Origin: Pyrinomonadaceae bacterium
GTDB taxonomy: Bacteria; Acidobacteriota; Blastocatellia; Pyrinomonadales; Pyrinomonadaceae
Assembly (NCBI GenBank): GCA_013812565.1
Contig: JACCTF010000199.1
Location: 1-6,258 of the forward strand
DNA length: 6,258 bases
Reading direction: 5' to 3'
Positions 1 through 6,190 of the stretch are shown in pieces. Both the position numbers and the translations under genes were made by a program. Position 1 is the stretch's first letter, and every line of letters starts with the position of its first letter. The notes beneath the pieces are model-generated. The model was not told the DNA's origin. It searched no databases and was given only the letters and a program-made list of their open reading frames with translations.

Positions 1-187
1 GCGTAAAGTGACCGCCACGACTGCCAATAACAAGAAGGAAAGTTGCGAATAAGTTCGCGGGCGACCAGCCTTGCCAGCGACCGATGTTTCTATGTAGTGT
101 GCCTTCACCTGTTTGACTAACATCAACAGGTGGTCGGGGGGAATAGATTCTTGGTTGTTCATCACTCCCAATAATCTCAGAAATCAT
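1..187 (-). CDS. partial unrecognised protein, N-terminal 62 residues, runs off the left edge
   Basis: The minus-strand frame is open from an ATG at 187-185 to the left edge, giving 62 residues of N-terminus. The start is supported by GGGGAG at 204-199, ten bases upstream of the ATG, and a stop (TAG at 208-206) closes the frame just before it. The protein begins MISEIIGSDEQPRIYSPRPP, continues with a Gly/Trp-rich stretch (GRWQGWSP, about residues 37-44) and a short hydrophobic segment (NLFATFLLVIG, about 45-55), which might be the start of a membrane helix. I do not recognise the family and assign no function. Codon choice (AGA, CTA, TTA, ATT) is more AT-rich than in the neighbouring genes, which may hint at foreign origin or low expression. 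It is divergent to the M23 peptidase. The alternative is a chance open frame, since only 62 codons are visible. Confidence 0.45.
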   Translation of the reverse strand, partial: MISEIIGSDEQPRIYSPRPPVDVSQTGEGTLHRNIGRWQGWSPANLFATFLLVIGSRGGHFT

Positions 188-206
188 GCGATTTCTGCTC
201 CCCGAC
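133..206 (-). promoter_or_regulatory. hairpins over the ribosome binding site and start codon of the left-edge gene
   Basis: Two nested inverted repeats cover the translation start of the minus-strand gene. The inner one, CAGAAATC (178-185) with GATTTCTG (190-197), is a perfect 8-bp stem with a 4-base loop, and the start codon (187-185) straddles the loop and stem. The outer one, GTCGGGG (133-139) with CCCCGAC (200-206), is a perfect 7-bp match whose 200-206 arm contains the ribosome binding site on the minus strand. A third perfect 8-bp stem lies beside it (CACCTGTT 106-113, AACAGGTG 125-132). Control of translation by this fold is inference. Confidence 0.3.
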
Positions 207-234
207 TAATTACGCGCACTCTTCAGATAGTTTA

Positions 235-286
235 CGCCGAAGACTCGCAGAGAATTAAACTGTTAACTCTCTGCGAGTCTTTGGCG
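235..286. repeat. 19-bp inverted repeat between divergent genes
   Basis: The arms CGCCGAAGACTCGCAGAGA (235-253) and TCTCTGCGAGTCTTTGGCG (268-286) match at 18 of 19 positions; the exception can form a G-U pair. The central 13 bp are perfect. The 14-base interval can add a further 4-bp A/T stem closing on a four-base loop. There is no T-run on either side that would make it a clear terminator. It lies in the gap between the left-edge gene and the M23 peptidase, so it could be an extragenic repeat, an operator or an RNA structure; the sequence alone does not decide. Confidence 0.6.
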
Positions 287-386
287 GACAATGCTTCAGC
301 GTCTACTTGAAGCGGCAGTCGCCCGAGTGCTTCCAGTGGGTTTGGTGGGACGCTCGCGCATCGAGCACGAAAGGGAGACCCGGTTC

Positions 387-1139
387 GTGTCGTATCGCCG
401 AACAATTCAAAACATGATCTCTTTCTTCGCGGGCTTCGTCGCGTGTGCCGTGGTGGTATGGATAGCAAGCGCCGGGGCACGATCTGATGGGATGCGTTTT
501 CTCGGAATGTCATCCGCCGGTGAGCCGTCCGCTCAATCGACCGAACCCGCCGTCGAGATGGTTCCTGCTGCGCCGCCGACCCCTGCCCCAATACCTTCCG
601 CGACTTTGTTGCCGACGCCGCTTGCCGAGATCGAACCTGGACTGAACTCAGACGAAGCAACCGTCCCTGCACTGACTTCTTCGCCGGGTGAGCCAAGCGG
701 TTCGGGAGCGCTGCTTGTTCCGGTGGTCGGAGTGCGTCCAGAGCAGTTGCAAGACACCTACGCGGACGCGCGTTCCGAAGGGCGCGTGCATAATGCGATA
801 GATATAATGGCTCCGCGCGGAACACCCGTGCTCGCTGCGGCTGATGGTCGCATTGTCAAACTCTTTAACAGCGAACGCGGCGGTATCACCATTTATCAAC
901 TGGATCAAAACGAAAAAACTGTTTACTACTATGCTCACCTTGACCGCTACGCCGATAATCTTACCGAGGGTCATCTCGCCCGGCGCGGCGAGGTGATCGG
1001 CTACGTCGGTGATACAGGCAACGCTGGTCCAGGTAATTTCCATCTACATTTTTCCGTCTCCGTCATCTCTGACCCCAAACAATTTATGAACGGCGTTAAC
1101 ATCAATCCGTATCCACTCCTACGACCCGGCGTGCCATAA
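387..1139 (+). CDS. membrane-anchored M23 family (LytM-type) metallopeptidase
   Basis: This is probably a zinc endopeptidase that cuts peptide cross-links of peptidoglycan, or a regulator of such enzymes, acting outside the cytoplasmic membrane. With the chosen start it has 250 residues: a short basic N-terminus, a hydrophobic anchor at about 11-29, a Pro/Ala/Ser/Thr-rich spacer at about 46-113, and an M23 domain to the end. Zinc-site motifs are complete: H135-x3-D139 (HNAID), H184 in YYAHL, and H219-L-H221 (HLHF), so it is likely active. I chose GTG at 387 because GGGAG (373-377) lies nine bases upstream and the product then starts just before the anchor. Alternatives are ATG 414, which leaves the anchor but lacks a good binding site, and ATG 291, which adds 32 residues that look unlike a signal sequence. 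There are no LysM or coiled-coil domains. The family assignment is firm; the exact bond cleaved is unknown. Confidence 0.9.
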   Translation: MSYRRTIQNMISFFAGFVACAVVVWIASAGARSDGMRFLGMSSAGEPSAQSTEPAVEMVPAAPPTPAPIPSATLLPTPLAEIEPGLNSDEATVPALTSSPGEPSGSGALLVPVVGVRPEQLQDTYADARSEGRVHNAIDIMAPRGTPVLAAADGRIVKLFNSERGGITIYQLDQNEKTVYYYAHLDRYADNLTEGHLARRGEVIGYVGDTGNAGPGNFHLHFSVSVISDPKQFMNGVNINPYPLLRPGVP

Positions 1140-1195
1140 ACTTCAAACACGACTTTTAACTCCAAGCTGGGTGAGATGAACAGGGCTTGAAGTAG

Positions 1196-1457
1196 AAGCT
1201 TGCGCGTTCTGCTCCGGGCAAGATTACGTGTGGATCATTTAACGTGACGGTCGTTCGTTAATGGTGCAGAGACCGCCGTTTGCACGAACGAGCAGAATGA
1301 AGAATGTTCATTGAGTGTGGAAGATGACGACGGGAACGATTTTTGCTCAGCGACCGACGGTTCAATCGCGTCTGTCTATGTAGCGGAGAACCTAATCGTT
1401 TATGTCACATCGCTTGAACGCCCCCGGGCGGAAGCGTTCGTTGTCGGGAAGAACTAA
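1196..1457 (+). pseudogene. possible decayed or frameshifted small CDS in the 333-bp gap before the L,D-transpeptidase
   Basis: No intact gene lies between 1140 and 1472, but one reading looks protein-like. From 1248 to the TAA at 1455-1457 a 69-codon frame is open (for example DGSIASVYVAENLIVYVTSL and AEAFVVGKN), with several cysteines and acidic stretches, but it has no ATG and no GTG or TTG before 1311. Just upstream another frame (1196-1258) reads SAPGKITCGSFNVTVV, so a one-base shift near 1250-1260, in the TCGTTCGTT duplication, would join the two. The stop codon overlaps AAAGAGGAG (1456-1464), the binding site of the next gene, as is common within operons. No family is recognised and no start codon was found upstream. 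It may be a decaying gene, an intact gene with a sequencing error, or chance. Confidence 0.35.
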
Positions 1458-1464
1458 AGAGGAG
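1456..1464 (+). promoter_or_regulatory. strong ribosome binding site of the L,D-transpeptidase
   Basis: AAAGAGGAG lies eight bases upstream of the ATG at 1473 and fixes that start. It overlaps the TAA (1455-1457) of the possible decayed frame upstream. Confidence 0.8.
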
Positions 1465-1472
1465 CAGCAGGG

Positions 1473-2945
1473 ATGAAGAATTTTTCGCGGGCAGCATTTG
1501 TTGCCGCTTTTGCATTCAGCTTAAGCGGAGCTGGATGTGTTACTGAACCTACTAAAACAACTACGGACACAACAGCTACTAATACAAACACGACCGTCTC
1601 AACGGCCGCATCACCAACCGTTTCACTGACCGCATCACCAACCATTTCACCGACGCCGGTTAATGCGAGCAACATGGGGCTGCCGGTGACTCTGCCGGTA
1701 ATCGATGCCTTCTTCGCTGCAGATGAAACATTCGCAGCGGACTTGACGCGAAGGTTACAACTCACGGATGCGCAGGTGGACAATCTTCGCACCATCGCGC
1801 GTGTGGAAAAGGAAAAACTTCGTGAAGCTGAGATAGGCGAGTATCAGGGCAGCACGGCGAATGCGCAGACGCTGGCCCTGAACAGAATCAAGGAAGCGAT
1901 TGGTGAAGCGAAAGCACAGCAATTTGCCGAGTTCGTGCGCGAGCGTTGGAGCACTGGTGGTGAAGGCAGCGAGGCAGCGGCGATAGTCACCGGCAACACA
2001 ACGCCTAATGCTGTGCCGACCGACACGCGCATCGTCGTCAATGCTCCAGCCTACCGCATGGACGTCTTCAAAGATGGTCAGCTAACCAAGTCGTACAAGG
2101 TCGGCATCGGCTACCCGGAGTTTCCGCTTCCTACCGGGCTCCGCAAAGCAACGACGATCATCTATAACCCGACGTGGACGCCGCCCGACGAACCGTGGGT
2201 GGAAGGATCGAACGAAGTAAAGGCGGGCCAGATGGTGGCGGCAGGCAGTAAGTTGAACCCGCTCGGCCCGGTAAAGATTCCAATTGGTTCACCGTCGCTG
2301 ATTCATGGGGGTAAAACTCCGGCCAAGCTCGGCAGCTTTGCTTCGCACGGCTGCGTCGGACTTACTGACCCGCAGGTGCTGGAGTTATCGCGTGTGATAG
2401 CTGACATCAGCGGCACCGAACTAACAGATGAAGACGTCGCCGCATATACGAAAGTCAAAACCGAAACCAAGAACGTAAAACTAACCCAGCAGATTCCGGT
2501 CGAATTACGGTATGAAACGATTGTCGTCGAAGACGGCAAACTGCATATTTACCGCGATGTCTATGACCGCGACACGAACACGGAAGATAATCTGCGACGG
2601 GTGCTCGAAGCGCACGGCGTCCAATTTGATCAACTAAGCGAGCCAAAGCGTGCGCAGGTGATGACTGCCCTTCAGCGGATGGCGCGCGACGCACAAGGTA
2701 ATCCGATGGATGCGGCGGCAAGTCCCAGCCCCCCGCCAAGTTTTTCGCCAACTGCGTCATCGAACAAGAACGCTAACAACAGCGGCGACCGCGTGACACG
2801 CACGGTGAAAGGTCAAAAGGAGATTGTTATCGAGATTGCTGCGTTGAAAGGTAAAGGCTATCCCGCGCCGGTTAACCTCAACACCGGCAGCGCACAAAAT
2901 AAACGAGCGACTGCCTCAAGCGCGCAAGCAGGCAAGCGCCGATAG
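1473..2945 (+). CDS. L,D-transpeptidase (YkuD/ErfK domain), predicted lipoprotein with an LTxxQ-like region
   Basis: This enzyme is likely to form 3-3 cross-links in peptidoglycan or attach proteins to it, from the outer face of a membrane. Of 490 residues, 1-21 are a signal peptide ending in SGAG before C22, a plausible lipidation cysteine. A Thr/Ser/Pro-rich linker (about 23-65) follows, then a helical, charged region (about 75-160) carrying LTDAQ at 97-101, which resembles the LTxxQ motif of Spy/CpxP proteins. The YkuD domain spans about 184-322 with H278 (IHGG) and the catalytic triplet S291-H292-G293-C294. The usual Arg two residues after the cysteine is Gly296 (SHGCVGL). The remaining C-terminus has a part typical of the family (PVELRYETIVVEDGKLHIYRD split across about 343-363), a Ser/Pro/Asn linker at about 414-440 and a basic end. 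It is longer than common YkuD enzymes because of both extensions. Start is fixed by AAAGAGGAG at 1456-1464. Confidence 0.92.
   Translation: MKNFSRAAFVAAFAFSLSGAGCVTEPTKTTTDTTATNTNTTVSTAASPTVSLTASPTISPTPVNASNMGLPVTLPVIDAFFAADETFAADLTRRLQLTDAQVDNLRTIARVEKEKLREAEIGEYQGSTANAQTLALNRIKEAIGEAKAQQFAEFVRERWSTGGEGSEAAAIVTGNTTPNAVPTDTRIVVNAPAYRMDVFKDGQLTKSYKVGIGYPEFPLPTGLRKATTIIYNPTWTPPDEPWVEGSNEVKAGQMVAAGSKLNPLGPVKIPIGSPSLIHGGKTPAKLGSFASHGCVGLTDPQVLELSRVIADISGTELTDEDVAAYTKVKTETKNVKLTQQIPVELRYETIVVEDGKLHIYRDVYDRDTNTEDNLRRVLEAHGVQFDQLSEPKRAQVMTALQRMARDAQGNPMDAAASPSPPPSFSPTASSNKNANNSGDRVTRTVKGQKEIVIEIAALKGKGYPAPVNLNTGSAQNKRATASSAQAGKRR
1606..1653 (+). repeat. two tandem 24-bp repeats in the lipoprotein linker
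   Basis: Units 1606-1629 and 1630-1653 agree at 22 of 24 positions. They encode two copies of an A-S-P-T-(V/I)-S-(L/P)-T pattern in the flexible linker behind the lipidation cysteine. This is an in-frame duplication and could vary in copy number between strains. Confidence 0.8.
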
Positions 2946-2976
2946 CCTCAACACACAACACACCTCATCAGAGGAG

Positions 2977-3015
2977 ACAGGCTGCCTTGTTAAGAATTAC
3001 GGGGCAGTCTGTTTT
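2977..3015 (+). terminator. probable intrinsic terminator after the L,D-transpeptidase
   Basis: ACAGGCTGCC (2977-2986) pairs with GGCAGTCTGT (3003-3012), ten positions with one G-U, around a 16-base loop, and the right arm runs into a TTTT tract (3012-3015). It sits 32 bases after the stop codon. The loop is long, so the strength is uncertain. Read on the minus strand, the hairpin lacks a T-run, so it probably serves only the plus-strand gene. Confidence 0.55.
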
Positions 3016-3051
3016 GTGGTTCAAACGCCGCGCCGGAAAGTGGATAACACT

Positions 3052-4008
3052 TCAGGTGAGGCTCTCTTCCTTAACGGGTTCTTTCGCAGGTTTCTTCCAT
3101 TCGCCGCTTGCACTGCCGACGCGCACACGAGCGCGAGCGCGTTTGGTGCGGCGCATCATAGTGCGACGATGGTTCGCGGTAGCACGCGTCCAATCCGTGA
3201 CGCGGCGAAAGGTTTCAAGCGGAAAATCGTGACGCGGCAAAACCTCGCCGGTCGCTTCGCGTAGACGCACCGTGGCGAGCGCAAAAATCAACAGTGCCGC
3301 GTTGAAGAAAACTCCAATCGCAAAAACAATATTGCCGGGCAGTAGACCGACCGCCGCACGCGCGATAAATTCGTCGAAGGTGCGTGCCGGATCCGGGTGA
3401 AGATAGACCTTTAAGTTCCAGCTTGCAGCAAGCAGAACGAATATCCATAAATAGTTGCGGCGCAACCTGCGGCCCAACGCTTCCCACTCGCTGATCGTAA
3501 AGTGCGGCGTCAACAAATCGTTCGCCAGAATGTTTGCCCACTCTTTGTCTGCCGCTTTCTCCGGCGCGAGCAACTGCGCAAAGTAGCCTGTCTCGAGCAC
3601 ACGCACGCGACTCGACCAAATCTCGTAATAACGATAACGCCGCGCTTCCATAAAGAGGAAGAAGGCGACCAGCAGCGAGTTTATAAGAATGACAAAGTGT
3701 GGATTGGCAGGCGCGCTGAAAGCGAAGGAGAGCGTCGCGCCGGCGGTCAGCACTGCCCAGTTGGTTGTGGTGTCAAGACGGTTACGCCAGGTGTTGGAGC
3801 GCTGCACCTCGCCGCGATAGAAATGGATCATCGCGGAGTTGAAGTCGCTCGGCGATATTTTGCGGCGCATCAGGGTCGACGGATCAGAGGCTCTTTCAAT
3901 CAAATTTTCATCAGATTGATGAGGAACCACACTGGTATGCACGTCTGTTGAAGTGCGTTTGCCGCCGGACAAAGGACCCGTCGCTCGTGAGCGAATGTTA
4001 GTCTTCAT
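3052..4008 (-). CDS. DUF2270 family integral membrane protein
   Basis: This is a predicted inner-membrane protein of unknown function, 318 residues. The family signature is clear: a conserved block at about 61-82 containing HFYRGE, WRNRLD and TTNWAV, then EARRYRYYEIW at about 121-131 and EALGRRLRRNYLW at about 176-188. Hydrophobic segments lie at about 84-99, 105-120, 186-203 and 220-247, arranged as two pairs separated by a soluble stretch. The N-terminal 50 residues are polar, and the C-terminal end is strongly basic (about 280-297), probably cytoplasmic. I chose ATG 4008 because the same frame upstream runs inside the alkA coding region. There is no convincing ribosome binding site; the start lies 16 bases after the alkA stop, so translation by coupling is likely. 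ATG at 3870, nearer the conserved block, is an alternative. It converges with the L,D-transpeptidase. Confidence 0.85.
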   Translation of the reverse strand: MKTNIRSRATGPLSGGKRTSTDVHTSVVPHQSDENLIERASDPSTLMRRKISPSDFNSAMIHFYRGEVQRSNTWRNRLDTTTNWAVLTAGATLSFAFSAPANPHFVILINSLLVAFFLFMEARRYRYYEIWSSRVRVLETGYFAQLLAPEKAADKEWANILANDLLTPHFTISEWEALGRRLRRNYLWIFVLLAASWNLKVYLHPDPARTFDEFIARAAVGLLPGNIVFAIGVFFNAALLIFALATVRLREATGEVLPRHDFPLETFRRVTDWTRATANHRRTMMRRTKRARARVRVGSASGEWKKPAKEPVKEESLT

Positions 4009-4024
4009 TGGTTTAAGTTGACTT

Positions 4025-5020
4025 CTACTTACCAGCGGAACGGCGGGGAGAGGAGCCGGCTGCGGTGGATGATACCACGCGCTCGCTCCGAAGGTTGATT
4101 GTTCCAGCGCGAAGCCCAGCCAGAATATAGATCGTCGCGTATGAAGCCCACTGGCCCCAACGCTTCTGAGCGAATTCCCGTAAGTCTCGTTCGCGGGAAT
4201 TCGCAACCGCGTCGTAATACTTGGCAAGGACGCCCCGCACAGCTAAATCGCCTGCCGGAAAAACATCTGTTCTGCCGAAGTAGAGCATCAACGCCCACTC
4301 CGCCGTCCAGCGTCCGACGCCTCGTAAGTCTGAGAGGGTTCGAATAACGGTTTCGTTGTCTTCGCCCGCCAATTTATCAGCGTTTATTGAACCATTGACT
4401 GTCGCGCGTGCCAGTTCGATGATGCTTGCGGCCTTGGCTCGAGAGATGCCGAGCGCACGCAGATTCTCAGCGTCAGTGTTGGCTAAAGCCCCGGGACGCG
4501 GGAAGGCGAAGAACGTTTGGCCGTCCAGTTCCAAACGCTCGCCGAAGCTTTCGACCACCCGCCGCTTGAGGGTCATCGCGACGACGGTTGAAATCTGCTG
4601 CGAAAGAATAGAAATGACAAGGGTTTCAAACAATGACGGCCAGCGCGGGAGGTGCAAACCGCGGTGAGCAGTTTCGAGTTTGCTCAGCACAGGATCCGCC
4701 GCAACCTGTGCTTGAAATCCTTTGAGATGGTGATCAACACTGAAGACGCGCTGCACAATTCCGACGGCTGCGTCCAGAATTAAGGAGCTTTCGGCATCCC
4801 CATCCGTTGCTGCGGGAATAAGCCGTACAGCGAGCGCCGGTCGGGCGCGAGTGCCGCAAGCTTTAACGCTTATCAGGCGAAGATGGTTGTTGATGTGACA
4901 TAGGCGGCGGTAGACATTGCCATCAAAGAGATCGATGGTTTCCGCTTCGGTGAAGCGAAGGAACTTGGCGGTGGCTGCGAAATCGAACGGGGCGCGAGCG
5001 TGGATCATCAACTCAGTCAT
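4025..5020 (-). CDS. alkA: DNA-3-methyladenine glycosylase II (AlkA-type, HhH-GPD superfamily)
   Basis: This base-excision repair enzyme removes alkylated purines such as 3-methyladenine from DNA, leaving an abasic site. The protein has 331 residues. An N-terminal domain (about 1-105) of the kind found before the catalytic part in AlkA relatives is followed by a helical HhH-GPD domain (about 125-305). The hairpin-helix-hairpin and GPD motif is explicit: LSDLRGVGRWTAEW at 229-242, then DVFPAGDLAV at 252-261, where D258 is the expected catalytic aspartate. SLFETLVISILSQQIS (129-144) matches the conserved helix before it. Zn or Fe-S cysteine clusters are absent, as in AlkA. The C-terminal 20 residues are Ser/Arg/Ala-rich and look unstructured. 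The start at 5020 has only a weak binding site (GGACGAG); ATG 5008 is possible. It leads a two-gene unit with DUF2270 and is divergent from tadA. Confidence 0.9.
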   Translation of the reverse strand: MTELMIHARAPFDFAATAKFLRFTEAETIDLFDGNVYRRLCHINNHLRLISVKACGTRARPALAVRLIPAATDGDAESSLILDAAVGIVQRVFSVDHHLKGFQAQVAADPVLSKLETAHRGLHLPRWPSLFETLVISILSQQISTVVAMTLKRRVVESFGERLELDGQTFFAFPRPGALANTDAENLRALGISRAKAASIIELARATVNGSINADKLAGEDNETVIRTLSDLRGVGRWTAEWALMLYFGRTDVFPAGDLAVRGVLAKYYDAVANSRERDLREFAQKRWGQWASYATIYILAGLRAGTINLRSERVVSSTAAGSSPRRSAGK

Positions 5021-5069
5021 GCTCGTCCAAGTGTCGCAAAGAGAAGCGTGTGCGTCAAAGGAGCGCTGC

Positions 5070-5098
5070 TTGACAGCTTACAAATGCGCACCTACTAT
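5070..5098 (+). promoter_or_regulatory. sigma-70-type promoter for tadA
   Basis: A perfect -35 box TTGACA (5070-5075) is followed, after exactly 17 bp, by TACTAT (5093-5098), one of the better -10 matches in the window. Transcription would begin near 5105, giving a leader of about 60 bases, most of it heptad repeats, before the TTG start of tadA. It lies in the 147-bp gap between the divergent alkA and tadA. No equally good promoter for alkA was found on the other strand. Confidence 0.65.
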
Positions 5099-5126
5099 TC
5101 GTTTTCGCTGATCGCCAAAGCGAAAA

Positions 5127-5179
5127 TTGCTGATTGATAGTTGCTGATGACAGTTGCTGATTGACAGTTGAACTCACAG
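5127..5179 (+). repeat. degenerate heptad tract in the tadA leader, extending over its TTG start
   Basis: Seven-base units follow one another: TTGCTGA, TTGATAG, TTGCTGA, then one shortened unit TGACAG, then TTGCTGA, TTGACAG, and TTGAACT (5168-5174). Paired, they look like a 13-14 bp repeat. The last unit begins with the likely TTG initiation codon of tadA. Confidence 0.7.
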
Positions 5180-5677
5180 TTAGAGCACGGAGAACCGCAG
5201 AGCTTAGCGGAGACGGACGCCAGGTGGATGCGTGAAGCTTTGAGAGCAGCGCGCGAAGCCGAAGCACGAAGCGAAGTGCCGGTCGGCGCGTGCGTGATAA
5301 GTCGAGAGGGCGTGCTCCTCGCTGTGGCGGGCAATCGAACGCGCACTGATTGCGACCCGACAGCGCACGCCGAAATCGTTGCGCTGCGTGAAGCGGCAAA
5401 GACAATCGGTAATTATCGGCTCGCCGGCACAACCGTCTATTCGACGATTGAACCGTGCGCGATGTGCGCAGGCGCACTGGTGCAGGCCAGAATTCGACGA
5501 CTCGTTTACGGCGCCCGTGACGAACGCGCGGGCGCCGTCGAATCAGTATTTCGCGTCTGCGATGCAAGCTCTTTGAACCATCGAATCGAGTTGACGGCGG
5601 GCGCGTTTGAAGATGAGTGCCGAGCGCTGCTGCAAGAATTTTTTCGCGCACGGCGCACGATCAAATCTCAAATTTGA
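5168..5677 (+). CDS. tadA: tRNA-specific adenosine deaminase TadA
   Basis: TadA converts adenosine 34 of tRNA-Arg(ACG) to inosine, so that one tRNA reads three arginine codons; it acts as a homodimer in the cytoplasm. The protein has 169 residues, the family's usual length. The zinc-dependent deaminase motifs are complete: H67-A-E69 in DPTAHAEI (zinc ligand and proton shuttle) and P96-C97-x2-C100 in EPCAMCAGAL. Other family blocks include REALRAAREAEARSEVPVGA (22-41) and NYRL (82-85). TTG 5168 is chosen because a stop (TGA 5162-5164) lies just upstream, and TadA proteins usually have about 10-20 residues before the W-M-R block. No clear ribosome binding site precedes it. ATG 5228 (149 residues) is the alternative. 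It is followed by two tRNA-Ser genes and SRP RNA, with which it may be co-transcribed. Its stop codon lies inside a second heptad tract. Confidence 0.93.
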   Translation: MNSQLEHGEPQSLAETDARWMREALRAAREAEARSEVPVGACVISREGVLLAVAGNRTRTDCDPTAHAEIVALREAAKTIGNYRLAGTTVYSTIEPCAMCAGALVQARIRRLVYGARDERAGAVESVFRVCDASSLNHRIELTAGAFEDECRALLQEFFRARRTIKSQI

Positions 5678-5690
5678 AATCTCAGATTTT
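5661..5690 (+). repeat. heptad tract over the end of tadA
   Basis: Consecutive units TCAAATC, TCAAATT, TGAAATC, TCAGATT (5661-5688) run from the last codons of tadA through its TGA stop (5675-5677) towards the first tRNA. CAAATTTG (5669-5676) is a perfect palindrome, and GAAATCT (5676-5682) can fold back on the following AGATTT, so a weak hairpin is possible, but there is no convincing terminator before the tRNA. Confidence 0.6.
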
Positions 5691-5695
5691 CACGG

Positions 5696-5786
<91 letters not shown>

Positions 5787-5788
5787 CC

Positions 5789-5874
5789 GATTGCGGATTT
5801 CGGAATGTAGATTGCGGCTTGGAAGACGATACCCTCTTCTTCAATCCGCATTCCGCAATCCTAAATCCGAAATA
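5789..5874. repeat. foldback heptad repeats between the two tRNA-Ser genes
   Basis: The left arm reads in sevens: GATTGCG, GATTTCG, GAATGTA, GATTGCG, GCTTGGA (5789-5823). The right arm has the same kind of unit on the opposite strand: TTCAATC, CGCATTC, CGCAATC, CTAAATC, CGAAATA (5840-5874). The arms can pair imperfectly to form a long hairpin that fills almost the whole 92-bp spacer. Confidence 0.75.
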
Positions 5875-5877
5875 GAT

Positions 5878-5967
<90 letters not shown>

Positions 5968-5981
5968 TAAGCAATAAAGGC

Positions 5982-6063
5982 TAGATGTTGAATGTCAGAT
6001 GTTCAGTAGAACCAAGAAGGCCGCTTGTCTCTGTGTTAACTAATATCTTGCATCTAACATCCA
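5982..6063. repeat. second foldback heptad element before SRP RNA
   Basis: The left units TAGATGT, TGAATGT, CAGATGT (5982-6002) are mirrored on the other strand by CTAATAT, CTTGCAT, CTAACAT (6040-6060). The arms, 5982-6003 and about 6042-6063, agree at roughly three quarters of positions as an inverted repeat, around a 38-base non-repeated centre. The stretch from 6064 to about 6150 holds nothing I can identify. Confidence 0.65.
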
Positions 6064-6156
6064 CTCTATGCTGCTTGATGGAGTGGTTGCCTGCGCGGGT
6101 TGAAACGGTTAGAGTGCTTGGGCAGTCGAAGCTTAATTGAGTGGCAGCCGCCCGCA

Positions 6157-6185
6157 TTCGCTTTATTGAAAACTTCATTTATCAG
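6157..6185 (+). promoter_or_regulatory. weak candidate promoter for SRP RNA
   Basis: TTCGCT (6157-6162), a 17-bp spacer and TATCAG (6180-6185) would place transcription start near the expected 5' end of the SRP RNA at about 6191. The -35 box matches the consensus at only three of six positions, so this rests mostly on position. Confidence 0.25.
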
Positions 6186-6190
6186 ACTTC

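Noticed and set aside
113..310. 65-codon plus-strand frame starting with TTG
   Set aside because: It lies antisense to the better supported left-edge gene, runs through the 19-bp inverted repeat and has no ribosome binding site or recognisable motif.
232..825. 197-codon minus-strand frame
   Set aside because: It is antisense to the M23 peptidase, rich in Arg/Ser/Pro as expected from the complementary frame of GC-rich coding DNA.
1251..1291. 8-bp inverted repeat TCGTTCGT / ACGAACGA
   Set aside because: The arms are short and low in complexity, with no T-run; it lies within the possible decayed gene and is probably incidental.
1324..1383. 19-codon ATG frame inside the gap before the L,D-transpeptidase
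   Set aside because: It is very short, and the overlapping frame ending at 1457 reads more like protein.
2987..3264. Two overlapping plus-strand frames of about 80 codons
   Set aside because: They overlap the terminator hairpin and the 3' end of the DUF2270 gene on the other strand, and have no recognisable content.
3502..3951. 149-codon plus-strand frame
   Set aside because: It is antisense to the conserved core of DUF2270, whose family signature shows the minus strand is coding.
5021..5060. Minus-strand promoter for alkA (TTGACG, 17 bp, GACACT)
   Set aside because: The -10 box matches at only three of six positions and would place transcription start almost on the start codon.
5127..5179. 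CRISPR array
   Set aside because: The repeat unit is only 7 (or 13-14) bp and directly tandem, with no spacers and no cas genes nearby.
5055..5651. 198-codon minus-strand frame
   Set aside because: It is antisense to tadA and crosses its promoter; the tadA motifs settle which strand is coding.
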